This document shows, piece by piece, positions 34,874-44,135 of a stretch of 64,000 nucleotides of DNA. The position numbers and the translations under genes are program-made. How positions within the stretch are numbered: position 1 is the stretch's first letter; each line of letters starts with the position of its first letter. The notes under the pieces are model-generated. The model was not told where the DNA came from and searched no databases. It saw nothing but the letters and a program-made list of their open reading frames with translations. The stretch is from Eubacteriales bacterium (lineage in GTDB: Bacteria; Bacillota; Clostridia; Christensenellales; CAG-138). Location of the stretch: contig JAQUTY010000009.1 of assembly GCA_028694155.1 (NCBI GenBank), positions 41,124-105,123 on the forward strand, in the 5' to 3' direction.

Positions 34874-35863
34874 ATGTTCAAAGGCAGACACCTACTCACC
34901 CTACTGGACTACACACCCGAGGAAATCCGCGCTCTGCTGGATCTGGCGCACCAAGTTAAGCGTGAGAAGAAGGCTGGCATTTTTCCGGAACGCATGAAGA
35001 ACAAGAACATTGTACTGTTATTTGAGAAAACCAGTACCCGTACCCGTTGCGCATTTGAGGTCGCCGCAAACGATGAGGGCGCAAAGGTGACTTTTCTCTC
35101 CAACAGTCAGATGGGCAAAAAGGAATCCCTTGAGGATACCGCAAAGGTACTCGGCAGATTCTATGACGGCATCGAATTCCGCGGCTTTGAGCAAAATACC
35201 GTCGATATGCTTGCAAAGTATGCAGGCGTCCCCGTTTGGAACGGTCTTACCGACCTCTATCACCCCACGCAGGTGCTTGCAGACTGGATGACCATTGAGG
35301 AGCACGTCCGCAAGCCATTAAGTGCGGTCAAGTTCTGCTATGTGGGCGATGCACGCAACAACATGGGCAATTCGCTGATGATTGGCTGTGCAAAGATGGG
35401 CATGGACTTTGTGGGTATCGCCCCCAAGTCCCTCTTCCCTGATGAGCATCTCGTTTCAAAGCTGCGTGCAATCTGTGAAAAAACCGGTGGCTCCATCACC
35501 CTGTCGGACAACATTGATGATGTTGACGGTGCAGACGTAATCTATACTGACGTGTGGGTATCAATGGGCGAGGAAGCCCAATTTGCAGAGCGCATCAAGC
35601 TGCTCTCACCGTATCGTGTCACAATGGATATGATTGGCAAGACACGCAACCCCGATGTCGTATTTTTGCACTGCCTGCCCTCATTCCACGACCTTGAAAC
35701 TGCGGTCGGCAAGGATATCTATAATACCTATGGCATCACGGAGATGGAAGTCACCGATGAAGTGTTCCGCAGCAAGCACAGCGTTGTGTTCGATGAAGCA
35801 GAAAATCGTATGCACACCATCAAGGCCGTAATGATTGCCACAACAACGGACACGCTCGATTAA
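34874..35863 (+). CDS. arcB: Ornithine carbamoyltransferase, catabolic
   Basis: Second step of the arginine deiminase pathway: citrulline plus phosphate to ornithine and carbamoyl phosphate. The 329 residues have the carbamoyl phosphate motif STRTR (near 55), [11 protein letters not shown] (near 132), and HCLPSFHD (near 270). AAGGAGGATAACC precedes ATG, 13 bases after arcA. No carbamate kinase (arcC) is in the window, so the ATP-yielding step must be coded elsewhere. By sequence alone argF cannot be told from arcB; the arcA neighbour decides. Confidence 0.9.
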   Translation: MFKGRHLLTLLDYTPEEIRALLDLAHQVKREKKAGIFPERMKNKNIVLLFEKTSTRTRCAFEVAANDEGAKVTFLSNSQMGKKESLEDTAKVLGRFYDGIEFRGFEQNTVDMLAKYAGVPVWNGLTDLYHPTQVLADWMTIEEHVRKPLSAVKFCYVGDARNNMGNSLMIGCAKMGMDFVGIAPKSLFPDEHLVSKLRAICEKTGGSITLSDNIDDVDGADVIYTDVWVSMGEEAQFAERIKLLSPYRVTMDMIGKTRNPDVVFLHCLPSFHDLETAVGKDIYNTYGITEMEVTDEVFRSKHSVVFDEAENRMHTIKAVMIATTTDTLD

Positions 35864-35896
35864 CAGCACAAGAAAAACCACACTACTTGCAAATAT

Positions 35897-35926
35897 CGGC
35901 TCTATGTCATCACCGACATAGGGCCG
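35897..35926 (+). terminator. Hairpin after arcB
   Basis: CGGCTCTATGTC (35897-35908) with GACATAGGGCCG (35915-35926), 12 pairs including one G-T, loop ATCACC; weak T-tail. Confidence 0.55.
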
Positions 35927-35929
35927 ATT

Positions 35930-35982
35930 ATATATCAAATTCGTCTATTGGGGTCGGACCCTGATAGACGAATTTGATATAT
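35930..35982. repeat. Long perfect palindrome with GGGTCGGACCC centre
   Basis: A 19-bp perfect inverted repeat, ATATATCAAATTCGTCTAT (35930-35948) and its complement (35964-35982), around a centre holding GGGTC-G-GACCC. It has no T-tail of terminator type and looks like a REP/MITE-type element. Confidence 0.65.
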
Positions 35983-36002
35983 TATTTGCGTGTCGAGATG
36001 CA

Positions 36003-36028
36003 AAAAGAAGGCCCGAAGGCCTTCTTTT
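36003..36028. terminator. Bidirectional terminator between arcB and the PHP-domain gene
   Basis: AAAAGAAGGCC-CGAA-GGCCTTCTTTT, perfect 11-bp stem with A-run and T-run, between convergent genes. Confidence 0.85.
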
Positions 36029-36039
36029 GTTGTAACTAC

Positions 36040-39000
36040 TTAGTTGAATCTGCGGCGGCGAATGATTGCGACGCCTACGCCCAGCAGTGCGATCAGCATG
36101 GTGATGCCCACAACTGTAAGAACGCTTGTGTCCTCACCCGTCTGCGGAATGTTGCCCGTCCAGACTTCTATGTCCGCACGGTTGCGGATACGGATACGGC
36201 TTCCGATACGCTCGGAGTTCTCGTAGCTGTTCTGACCCTTGGATGCGATACCGCGAATACGAACCATCGCACCGACCTGAACGGCACTGAGGTCATGGTA
36301 ACCGTCATCGCCCTTTACGCAGTCCTCACAGTCGCAGTTGATGTAGCCATCGAGGAAGATGATTGCAGTTCCAGAGCCATCGTTTACATAGATTGCACCC
36401 AGAACGCCATTGTCGTCCAGCTCGATCTTGGTAACCTTGCCGTAAATCTCGACCAAATTGCCCAGCTTTGCAGAGGACATTGCTCTTGCACAAGTGACGA
36501 CATCCATCAGGTAATCTGCCTGATTGGGATAGCTGGCTGTGCCATTCTCGGCAATCTCAAGATTCTCGGCTATTGCTGCCGGCTCGACCAAGTTCGCCTT
36601 ATTTGCGGCACATATCGTGTTGATAGCCGCCTGCAGTCTCTCGGTGTGGAGAGTGTAGGTGTCAACAGTCTGCTTGTCCGCCATCGTGTACTCAAGGTCG
36701 ATTAAATCAACACGGTCTGTATAGTTTTCGATGGTAATGTCTGTGACCTTACCGCCGTACTCGTTACCTGCGTTCAACTCGATTTCGCCCATGTACGAGG
36801 AGGTCATGCCGCTGATGCGGAGCTTCTGACCGACCTGGTAGTCGCCAGAAACGGGGAATACGTTGATGCCTCTGCCACTCTCGTCCTGCAGATAAATGCA
36901 ATCGAAGAATGCGGTATCCTGATCGAAGCCGGAGGCATTCGATGTTACCCAGCCCTCAATGGTGTACTCGACGTTGGTCTTGTTCTTGGTCATGATCTCC
37001 TCGATGGGTGTGACCTTATCGGGGTTGAGCATGTTGAACAGGTTGACCGCAATCTGATAGTTGGTATTCTGCAGGGTCGATGCACTCTCCAGCTCAACCT
37101 TTACTTCGAAGGTGGAGAAGAATGTGACGCCCGCTGTGATGCAGAATCCGCCGCCCGGCAAGGTCTCCTCTGCCATGACTACAACGTCCTCTTGGTCGCC
37201 GCAAGCATCATAGTAGTAGGAAGACTTCTCGGTTGTGGGGTTAGGCAAGTATGCGCTGCCGGTGAAAAACTGCGCATAGGAGCTTACAAACGATGTGTCA
37301 AATGCCGTGACAACAGGCGTTGCACCGTTCAAAATGACAGGTGCGCCATTGTAGCAGCTGAACATCGAGTTAGTGTTCTCAATGAGATCGTAGCACAGCT
37401 CTGAAGCAAAGTTGTAATGATCCTTGCCCATAAAGTGCAATCTGTAGCTCTCGTTGGTATTGTTGGTAACATCAGCAACGATGCCCTTGCCAATCCTTGC
37501 CTTTGCGCCGATTGTCTCAAGAATACCGTTGGAGATGACGGACGCCCATTCGTTCTGATTGGCAGGTTCAAGTCTGTCCGACTTGGAAGTGATGATGAAA
37601 TTACCACCGTTTGCTGCGTATCTTGCGATTGCCGCAAGCTCATCCTCGGTGTAGAGCGAATCTGCAACTGTGATGCTAGCTCCCTTGAACGGGACGGTCA
37701 ACACGAGCAGGTCGCAATCTGCCAGAACTGCATCGGTAATCGGTTCGGTGATGTGTGACGCCTTGACATTGTTCTCTGCTGCCAGCTCGATAAACGCCGT
37801 GTCGGAGTCCGCATAGTTGCCGGATACATAGAAGTTTGCGTGTCCTGCATCAATGAGCATGGTTGCCATGTTGCTGCCGTCACGAACTGTGAACGAAATT
37901 GATGATGTGAATATCATCTTTACGCCACGATACATACCGGTAATTGTAACATCAACGGTCTGACGGCCCAGTGCAGATGGAGTGTACTTCCAAGAGAGTG
38001 CATCATCGGACTCGGAACCCAGCAGGTTTGTGCCTGCCGTGTTGAGCTTGGGATTGTTGACGGTGCTCTTTGTTGCGCCATCCACTGCCCAGACAACCTG
38101 TGTGACCTTGAAGTCAACTGCGCTCAGCTCTTCGCCCGTTTCGGGGACTTCATAGTTATACAGCGCGGCTGTCAGAGTGATGGGCTCGCCCTTAAGCTCC
38201 ATAACGGTGTCCTTTGTCAAAGAGGTGATACCGACCTTGGTGACGTCCTTTGTCCAAATGGGGGCGGTAACTGCTATGTCGCTGTCCGCCTCGTCGATAC
38301 GGACAAAGTAGTAGGGGTAATCGTTGGGCAGCTCAATTGTCCATGTGCCGGTTCTTGTGCCAAAGCTCTTGCTCTTGACTGTGACGCCGCCCGCGGTGAT
38401 GATGGATACCTTGCTTACTCTATCGGTAGGATCGTTAAAGTCGATCTGCAGCTTGAGCGTTGCATCGTCGTCAAGACCCAATACAGATCCCATGACCTCG
38501 CCGTTGAGGGTGTAGTAAATCTCAAGATCGTTATCCTCGGTGGCATACATGGTCATGTCGCGCATTGCATCGTACAGACCTTCCTCGGTGAAGTTGTCAG
38601 TATAGATAACGTCACGGCAGGTGTTGGAATCGCCCCATCCGCCCTTATGGTTATCCTGATTGTTTGTCGGTGCTACATGCCAGCCCTTGTCCAGAGCCAA
38701 CGTGTACATTTCATAGCTGGGCCAGTACATCGAACCGCCGACCTTGCCTTCGCCGTTACCCACTTCAACCATGGTGATGAGCTCATCATATGCGTTGGAG
38801 TAGTGTGCGAAATCTTCGAATGTTCCGAAGGTGGAACCCGGATGGTTGAACTGGTTGATGGTGGTCGTTCTGCCTGCTTCCTTATCAGCAGCGGCAACTT
38901 CTACCAATCTATCATAGTATGCAACAAGTCCCGGTCCGTTTCTTACAACGTACTTGGCTGCATTTCTGCTCTCAACGCCTACGGAGTTGAATGTGTTCAT

Positions 39001-41259
39001 ATGACCATACTGACCAGACCATGTCATTTCATAGCCATAAACTGCTACGAAGGTATCATCATTATAGGTCTTGGTCAATGCTCTTGCTTCCTGCCACTTT
39101 GTCTGCGAACCATCGGCCGTCTTGGTGCCCTTTGTAGCATCAGTCAAATCGCCCAGATTCGAGGACGTATCAAAGTAGTTGCTGTGGTCGGTGATTGCAA
39201 TGAAGTCTACATTCTTTGCAGTATACTTGGCATAATCCAATGCCTGCGCCAGTGTGCCCGAACCATCGGAATACTGTGCGGTATGGGAGTGCAACTGACC
39301 AAAGTAGAGCTGATAGGTCGCTTCGCCAATGTAGAAATTCCAAGAATCCTCTACGGACTTGCCATCTGCTCTTGCAAGGGAAACAGTCACGGTGTACTTA
39401 CCGTCTGCCATGTCGGACGCAGGAGTATATGTTGCTGTGTTGCCCGAAACGACAGGGGTTACTGTCTCACCTGCCACCGTCATGGTGATGGTGGGGTTGG
39501 TGCCTGCGTTTGCAAATGTAAAGGAAATCGTGGGACGCTTGTTCTGGCCCGTTGCTTCATTGGTGTCGGGCGTATGCGACACGATCTGCGGCAAATCAAC
39601 CAACGCAAATTCGCCGTTTGCTGTGCCGTTGTTTCCTACAGCGTCCGTTGCAGATACGGTAAACGAGATGGTATTGCTTCCGCCTGTAATCGCACTTGCG
39701 GGGATAGTAAAGCTATATGCTCCGTCCTCGCCTGCGGTCATGGCAGCAGGTGCGGATGCAACTCCGCCAATGGTGTAGGATAGCTCAACCGCTGACAGTG
39801 CGGAATAATCCTCAACTGTGCAGTTAATTGTGTAATCAACACCGACCTCAGCGTCCAGATAAGTTGTGGGCAGTGTGATAACGGGAGCCGTTGTGTCGGG
39901 CTTGGTCATCACATAGCTGTCGATAGTGCCAACTCGAAGCTGTGAGGTGGTGGTGTATGCGCTCATCACGCAATAGAGGTCAACCACATCGTCCTGTGCA
40001 TGCCACTTAGTATAATCGGGGGCACGATAGATGCCAATCTTGGTTGCCGAATCATTCGAGTCCGTAACTGTGGTCGAACCATTTGAGTTGTACTCGCCCA
40101 GCTTGACATTCTTAATCAGAATGTACTCGGAAAGCAGGTTTGCCTTGTCGGCAATCGCCGCTGTCAGGCTCGCATACTCTTGTGCTGCCGAAGCATCTGC
40201 GCCCTCAAGAGCTTGAGGTGCTTTCTCAATGGCGGTCAGCGACTGCATCTGCTGAACTCCGCCATAAGGTCCCAATTTGCCCGTCAGAATGAGCCAGTCG
40301 CCAATCTCGATGGGCGTGCCGGTTGCATCGGTGTAGTTCTCCAAAGCGTTGAATACCTGCAAGCCATAAATCTTGCCGTCCTGCTTGAACTGAATGATGG
40401 CAGAGTTGATGCCGCCATAGTTGCCAAAGCGATAGACCAACTGACCGTAGACGGCTGCTCCGGATTCGATTGTGCCTGCCGCCAATGCTTCAACGATGTT
40501 CATTGCGCCTTCAAAGACGGTGAACTCGAAGCTGGAAGTATCCGATGTTGCCGTATCCTTCTGTGCGTATGCATACAGGGTGCAATCGGAATTGATTGCA
40601 ACAGGCGCTGTATACTCGCTGAAGGTTACGTTGTCAAAGCTGTATTGAATGGTTGCGCCTGTCGTTGTTGTTGCCAGTGCCACCGTGCCGCCCTTAGCAA
40701 TGGTTCCGCCGTTGGGTGTAGCTGTGGGGGGAGCAACGAAGCTGTCGGACACCTTGTAGAAAACAAAGGTGAACGGTCCCGGTGCTGTTTCGGAAATGCC
40801 GTAGTAGCCGCTAAAATAATTGTTTGAGGCATACCACTCAAGGTATACTTCACGGCCGACATTCTTGATGCTATAACCGGTGCTGAAGGCTTCGATCTTC
40901 CAAGCCTTGTTCACCTCGTCATAGGGTGTGCTGGAATAGCTTGCCGCCATAGAAAGATACTTGCCATTCTGTGAGAAATAGCATGTGCCGTCTTCATTTG
41001 CGGTGTAATCCCAAATGATGTCATCTGTTACGGCTGCAATTGTGCCATCCGCAGCAGTAACGTCAACACCACCATTGTAGTATGACGCTGCTGTGGCACA
41101 TGCACCCAGCGCCTTGCCAGAGGCGGGGTTGTAGATTACTACCTTGTCGCCATTGGTAGGAAGTCCGTCAACCAAGGTTGCTCCGCCCGCTGCTACCGAA
41201 AACGGTACCAAGGCAAGAACCATGAGTAACGAAAGTATGATTGCCAATGCTTTTTTCAT
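36040..41259 (-). CDS. Giant wall-anchored protein with PHP metallohydrolase domain
   Basis: A 1739-residue exported protein. Signal peptide (1-24); a lectin-like beta domain (about 25-180); a chitobiase-like C-terminal module (about 185-250); an OB-type region with NYGGINSAIIQF (about 255-455); Ig-like domains (about 460-645); a PHP/CehA-type metallohydrolase with QLHSHTAQYSDGSG (near 650), AITDHS and NQFNHPGST (near 803); a DUF4350/amidotransferase-like module (MLIDAGHANF, near 1135); two further OB-type modules (EGWVTSNASG near 1433 and a DIEVWTG end); and a sortase signal IPQTGED, hydrophobic helix, RRRR tail. It is likely a cell-surface phosphoesterase or nuclease. No sortase gene is in the window. 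Confidence 0.85.
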   Translation of the reverse strand: MKKALAIILSLLMVLALVPFSVAAGGATLVDGLPTNGDKVVIYNPASGKALGACATAASYYNGGVDVTAADGTIAAVTDDIIWDYTANEDGTCYFSQNGKYLSMAASYSSTPYDEVNKAWKIEAFSTGYSIKNVGREVYLEWYASNNYFSGYYGISETAPGPFTFVFYKVSDSFVAPPTATPNGGTIAKGGTVALATTTTGATIQYSFDNVTFSEYTAPVAINSDCTLYAYAQKDTATSDTSSFEFTVFEGAMNIVEALAAGTIESGAAVYGQLVYRFGNYGGINSAIIQFKQDGKIYGLQVFNALENYTDATGTPIEIGDWLILTGKLGPYGGVQQMQSLTAIEKAPQALEGADASAAQEYASLTAAIADKANLLSEYILIKNVKLGEYNSNGSTTVTDSNDSATKIGIYRAPDYTKWHAQDDVVDLYCVMSAYTTTSQLRVGTIDSYVMTKPDTTAPVITLPTTYLDAEVGVDYTINCTVEDYSALSAVELSYTIGGVASAPAAMTAGEDGAYSFTIPASAITGGSNTISFTVSATDAVGNNGTANGEFALVDLPQIVSHTPDTNEATGQNKRPTISFTFANAGTNPTITMTVAGETVTPVVSGNTATYTPASDMADGKYTVTVSLARADGKSVEDSWNFYIGEATYQLYFGQLHSHTAQYSDGSGTLAQALDYAKYTAKNVDFIAITDHSNYFDTSSNLGDLTDATKGTKTADGSQTKWQEARALTKTYNDDTFVAVYGYEMTWSGQYGHMNTFNSVGVESRNAAKYVVRNGPGLVAYYDRLVEVAAADKEAGRTTTINQFNHPGSTFGTFEDFAHYSNAYDELITMVEVGNGEGKVGGSMYWPSYEMYTLALDKGWHVAPTNNQDNHKGGWGDSNTCRDVIYTDNFTEEGLYDAMRDMTMYATEDNDLEIYYTLNGEVMGSVLGLDDDATLKLQIDFNDPTDRVSKVSIITAGGVTVKSKSFGTRTGTWTIELPNDYPYYFVRIDEADSDIAVTAPIWTKDVTKVGITSLTKDTVMELKGEPITLTAALYNYEVPETGEELSAVDFKVTQVVWAVDGATKSTVNNPKLNTAGTNLLGSESDDALSWKYTPSALGRQTVDVTITGMYRGVKMIFTSSISFTVRDGSNMATMLIDAGHANFYVSGNYADSDTAFIELAAENNVKASHITEPITDAVLADCDLLVLTVPFKGASITVADSLYTEDELAAIARYAANGGNFIITSKSDRLEPANQNEWASVISNGILETIGAKARIGKGIVADVTNNTNESYRLHFMGKDHYNFASELCYDLIENTNSMFSCYNGAPVILNGATPVVTAFDTSFVSSYAQFFTGSAYLPNPTTEKSSYYYDACGDQEDVVVMAEETLPGGGFCITAGVTFFSTFEVKVELESASTLQNTNYQIAVNLFNMLNPDKVTPIEEIMTKNKTNVEYTIEGWVTSNASGFDQDTAFFDCIYLQDESGRGINVFPVSGDYQVGQKLRISGMTSSYMGEIELNAGNEYGGKVTDITIENYTDRVDLIDLEYTMADKQTVDTYTLHTERLQAAINTICAANKANLVEPAAIAENLEIAENGTASYPNQADYLMDVVTCARAMSSAKLGNLVEIYGKVTKIELDDNGVLGAIYVNDGSGTAIIFLDGYINCDCEDCVKGDDGYHDLSAVQVGAMVRIRGIASKGQNSYENSERIGSRIRIRNRADIEVWTGNIPQTGEDTSVLTVVGITMLIALLGVGVAIIRRRRFN

Positions 41260-41337
41260 TCCTTTTTGTTCCTCCTGTTATTTGCGTTAATGCGCTAATC
41301 TGCATAAGAATGCAAATTCTCACACATATACAGGTAC

Positions 41338-41343
41338 ATTATA
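41338..41343 (-). promoter_or_regulatory. Candidate -10 element for the PHP-domain gene
   Basis: Minus strand TATAAT, about 80 bases before the ATG; the -35 (TAGCTT or AGCTTT) is poor. Confidence 0.35.
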
Positions 41344-41423
41344 GCTCATAGGCGGATAAAAAGCTACATGTTTTTTACATTTGGTTGCACTTTTTTTGCT
41401 TTTCTGAGCTTGTCAAAATAGTA

Positions 41424-41446
41424 CGACCCCCGAACATCGGGGGTCG
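41424..41446 (-). terminator. Terminator of the sigma/beta-propeller operon
   Basis: CGACCCCCGA-ACA-TCGGGGGTCG, perfect 10-bp stem, followed on the minus strand by TACTATTTTG. Confidence 0.75.
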
Positions 41447-41467
41447 CAGGTAATTACTAGATGTGGG

Positions 41468-43540
41468 TTAGTTTAGCTCAAGCGTTCCAAGCTTTTGATA
41501 AGTGCCAAGGTCGAGTGCGATGATGCGCTCCTGTGAGACTACAAAGAAGCAGTTGCCGATGTACAGTCCACGCATGTTGGCATAGCTGAAATACTCGTCG
41601 TCCTCATTATATTGCACCTCACCCTTGAGCGTAAATCCGCTTGCTGTATCAAAGGCGTACACATAGTAGGTATCCTCGGCAGGGAAGGCGATGAGGTTCT
41701 TTTCAACATCAACCAAAATTGCCTTGTGGTTGTTGGTCGCCTCAGACCAATACACATCCGTCAAAAGAACGGTGCTTGCCTCGGTGACGTTGGTCTTATC
41801 CGACACATCGAACATGCTCAGCTTGATGCAGTTGGTTCTGCCCGTTTCCTCATCGGCATCATAGCCTATACCCAAGAGCAAGCCATCACCAAAGGGATGC
41901 AGATAGCTTGAAAAGCCCGGAATCTTCAGTGTGGATAGCACTGTGGGATTAAAGGGGTCAGACAAATCGACCGTGAAAAGCGGATCGGTCTGACGGAAGG
42001 TGACAAAGTATCCGATATCACCGTCAAAGCGAACCGAATACACTCGCTCGTCCTGCGCCAGATTCTCCACTCTGCCAACGATGTTGAGACTGCCATCAAG
42101 CACATATAGTGCATTATCGGAGGTGTTATTCCATTCATACACGTCTCTGCCATCGGTGTAGACTATCTCCTGCCATGTCTCGCGTGTGACTACCACTCTG
42201 AAATATCCGTTAAACTCGTCTATTGAGAACTGATTTAGCAGCGTCCCTTCTATCTGGGTGGACGCAGTCTGACTAATCTGCCCATCTGAATAATCAAACA
42301 GGACGAGCTTTGTGCTGTTGCCATCGCTCTGCACGTCATAATATCTGCCGTCCTCGGTCACTAAGCCTTGCTGCACATCGCTCTTGTACTCGTTGGCTGC
42401 AAGCACAATATGCTCGGTGTTGCAATATACCGTTCCTGCGGCACCGAAAAGCGCAGTCTGCGAGCTAAACTGTGTGCCTGTTTCTGCCTCGATTGCGGTT
42501 ATCACGGTATAGCTGCTGTCGGAGGGTTCCTCGTATATGAGAATGTCCTCCACGGGCATGACCTCTATGTCGCCGTCAACAACGATGGACGGGCAATAGG
42601 TAATGGGCTGATCTTTAATCCAGTCATAGGAATAGTAGTTAGAAATAAGATAGAGATAACCGTTTACCATGCGTGAGTCGGAATAGTTGCCACTCTGCTC
42701 AAGGCGTGAAATCTCGGACACATTGCTGCGGTCGGAAATATCGTAGACCGTGACGCAGGTGTTGGCAGTATATTTCTGGTATATCTCTTTTTCCAACTCT
42801 TGAGTATTGTACGTTTCGTGTGATGAGATTAGCAGAAGCCTGTCTGCTATAACGTAAAACTCCTGAGCGTACCACCACTCGTTTTCACTTTCCTCACGGA
42901 AGCGTATCTCGCCAGATACGGTCATGTCAGAGCCATCGACCTTAACTATATAGAGCTTGTTTGTGTTCCACGACAGTGTGTAGATGTAATCGCCATCGGT
43001 CTTGACTATGTCTGCCTCATCTACGTCCTTGACCTGCGTATTGGTGGTGGAATAGTCCTTATTGCTTCCATTTGAACCGCTGCTCGTGCCTTCCGTTACC
43101 ATATCAACATCGGCCGCTGCATCTTCGGAAACTTGTGGCGCCGCATTGGGCGCAGGCTCCGCAGCAGGCATTTCTGCCGTGGCTTCGTTCTTGACAGAGT
43201 CAAACGAATAGACTATGTCGTCCGTACCCATTAAGTAATTACTGTTTCTGCTTTGGTTCATCAGCTTATAAAGCTGGTCGTAGCTCTCAACGCCATTGAC
43301 AATAGCGGCATCGGCAACGGCTATCACTCCTGATGCCTCCCGAACCTGAGAGCCTCCTTTGGTGGCAGCGCGAATGCCCAGTATGCCGCCGCAAAGCACC
43401 AAGCAGGCAGCAACGCCGGCTGCAACTTTATAAATCCATTTGTAACTCGTGCCATTGTAATGCTTTTTCTGCAATTCCATCAAAAGTTCCTCCCTTGCAT
43501 GGATATTATCATTGGCACGACGGTATTCATCTTCAAACAT
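41468..43540 (-). CDS. Membrane-anchored beta-propeller protein, likely partner (anti-sigma) of the adjacent sigma factor
   Basis: A 690-residue protein: N-terminal cytosolic segment of about 34 residues (FEDEYRRANDNIHAREELLMEL), one membrane helix (about 36-56), an outside low-complexity region, and a large beta-propeller of the PF09826 type (VKDVDEADIVKTDGDYIYTL, then repeats with VYDISDRSNV, YVLDGSLNIVG, TVDLSDPFNP, MFDVSDKTNV). The ATG lies one base after the sigma factor stop, a coupling usual for a sigma factor and its membrane-bound inhibitor. The short cytosolic segment would bind sigma and the propeller would sense the envelope; that is inference from layout. Confidence 0.8.
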   Translation of the reverse strand: MFEDEYRRANDNIHAREELLMELQKKHYNGTSYKWIYKVAAGVAACLVLCGGILGIRAATKGGSQVREASGVIAVADAAIVNGVESYDQLYKLMNQSRNSNYLMGTDDIVYSFDSVKNEATAEMPAAEPAPNAAPQVSEDAAADVDMVTEGTSSGSNGSNKDYSTTNTQVKDVDEADIVKTDGDYIYTLSWNTNKLYIVKVDGSDMTVSGEIRFREESENEWWYAQEFYVIADRLLLISSHETYNTQELEKEIYQKYTANTCVTVYDISDRSNVSEISRLEQSGNYSDSRMVNGYLYLISNYYSYDWIKDQPITYCPSIVVDGDIEVMPVEDILIYEEPSDSSYTVITAIEAETGTQFSSQTALFGAAGTVYCNTEHIVLAANEYKSDVQQGLVTEDGRYYDVQSDGNSTKLVLFDYSDGQISQTASTQIEGTLLNQFSIDEFNGYFRVVVTRETWQEIVYTDGRDVYEWNNTSDNALYVLDGSLNIVGRVENLAQDERVYSVRFDGDIGYFVTFRQTDPLFTVDLSDPFNPTVLSTLKIPGFSSYLHPFGDGLLLGIGYDADEETGRTNCIKLSMFDVSDKTNVTEASTVLLTDVYWSEATNNHKAILVDVEKNLIAFPAEDTYYVYAFDTASGFTLKGEVQYNEDDEYFSYANMRGLYIGNCFFVVSQERIIALDLGTYQKLGTLELN

Positions 43541-43541
43541 G

Positions 43542-44048
43542 CTATAAATCTCCTTTCAACAGCTCTTTTAGCAACCCTCGTGCGCGAAAGAGCCAAGACT
43601 TGACCGTAGATTCATTCGTGTCCATCATTGATGCGATTTCACTGACCGCATAGCCTTCATAATAATGAAGGTGTATAGCTGTCCTATACTTAGGCGGTAA
43701 CTTCGTTACTGCATCGTAGACCTCACTGTTGCTTTCCTTCTCATCGGCAGTCCTGTTTTCAAGCATCTCATCAGACACGGTATGTCTCCTAAATGCCGAA
43801 CTCACTAAATTCTTGGAGCAATTTATGGTGACCTTCAACAGCCACGCCTTCTGATGCTCCACATCGGAAAAGTGAGTTTTCGAGCGTATGCAACGATAAA
43901 ACACGTCCTGCAGAACGTCCTCGGCGTCCGAACGGCTCCTTGTGCGCACAAGTGCCAGTCGATACACCATGTCGGCATACGCATGGAATAGGGCTTCGAT
44001 CTCCAGTGCAACGGGCTGTGCCGCCACTTCGGTGAGCTTTGATTCCAC
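43542..44048 (-). CDS. Sigma-70 family factor of the ECF type
   Basis: A 168-residue extracytoplasmic-function sigma factor: region 2 with LFHAYADMVYRLAL and DAEDVLQDVFYRC (about 14-42), and region 4 with LPPKYRTAIHLHYYEGYAVSEIAS and STVKSWLFRARGLLKE. The start GTG at 44048 is set by AGAGGAG seven bases upstream; an upstream continuation is not supported. It is followed at once by the beta-propeller gene. Targets are unknown; the YARHG and zinc-ribbon genes upstream are candidates. Confidence 0.85.
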   Translation of the reverse strand: MESKLTEVAAQPVALEIEALFHAYADMVYRLALVRTRSRSDAEDVLQDVFYRCIRSKTHFSDVEHQKAWLLKVTINCSKNLVSSAFRRHTVSDEMLENRTADEKESNSEVYDAVTKLPPKYRTAIHLHYYEGYAVSEIASMMDTNESTVKSWLFRARGLLKELLKGDL

Positions 44049-44135
44049 GGTCGATCTCCTCTCGCAAATAATACCATGCAACCCAAATAAAGGTTGCAAA
44101 AAAATCGGGGCGGAAATTGCTTCCGCCCATACATT

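Noticed and set aside
36044..40827. Several long plus-strand frames opposite the giant surface gene
   Set aside because: Antisense shadows of one 1739-codon gene, no RBS and no domains.
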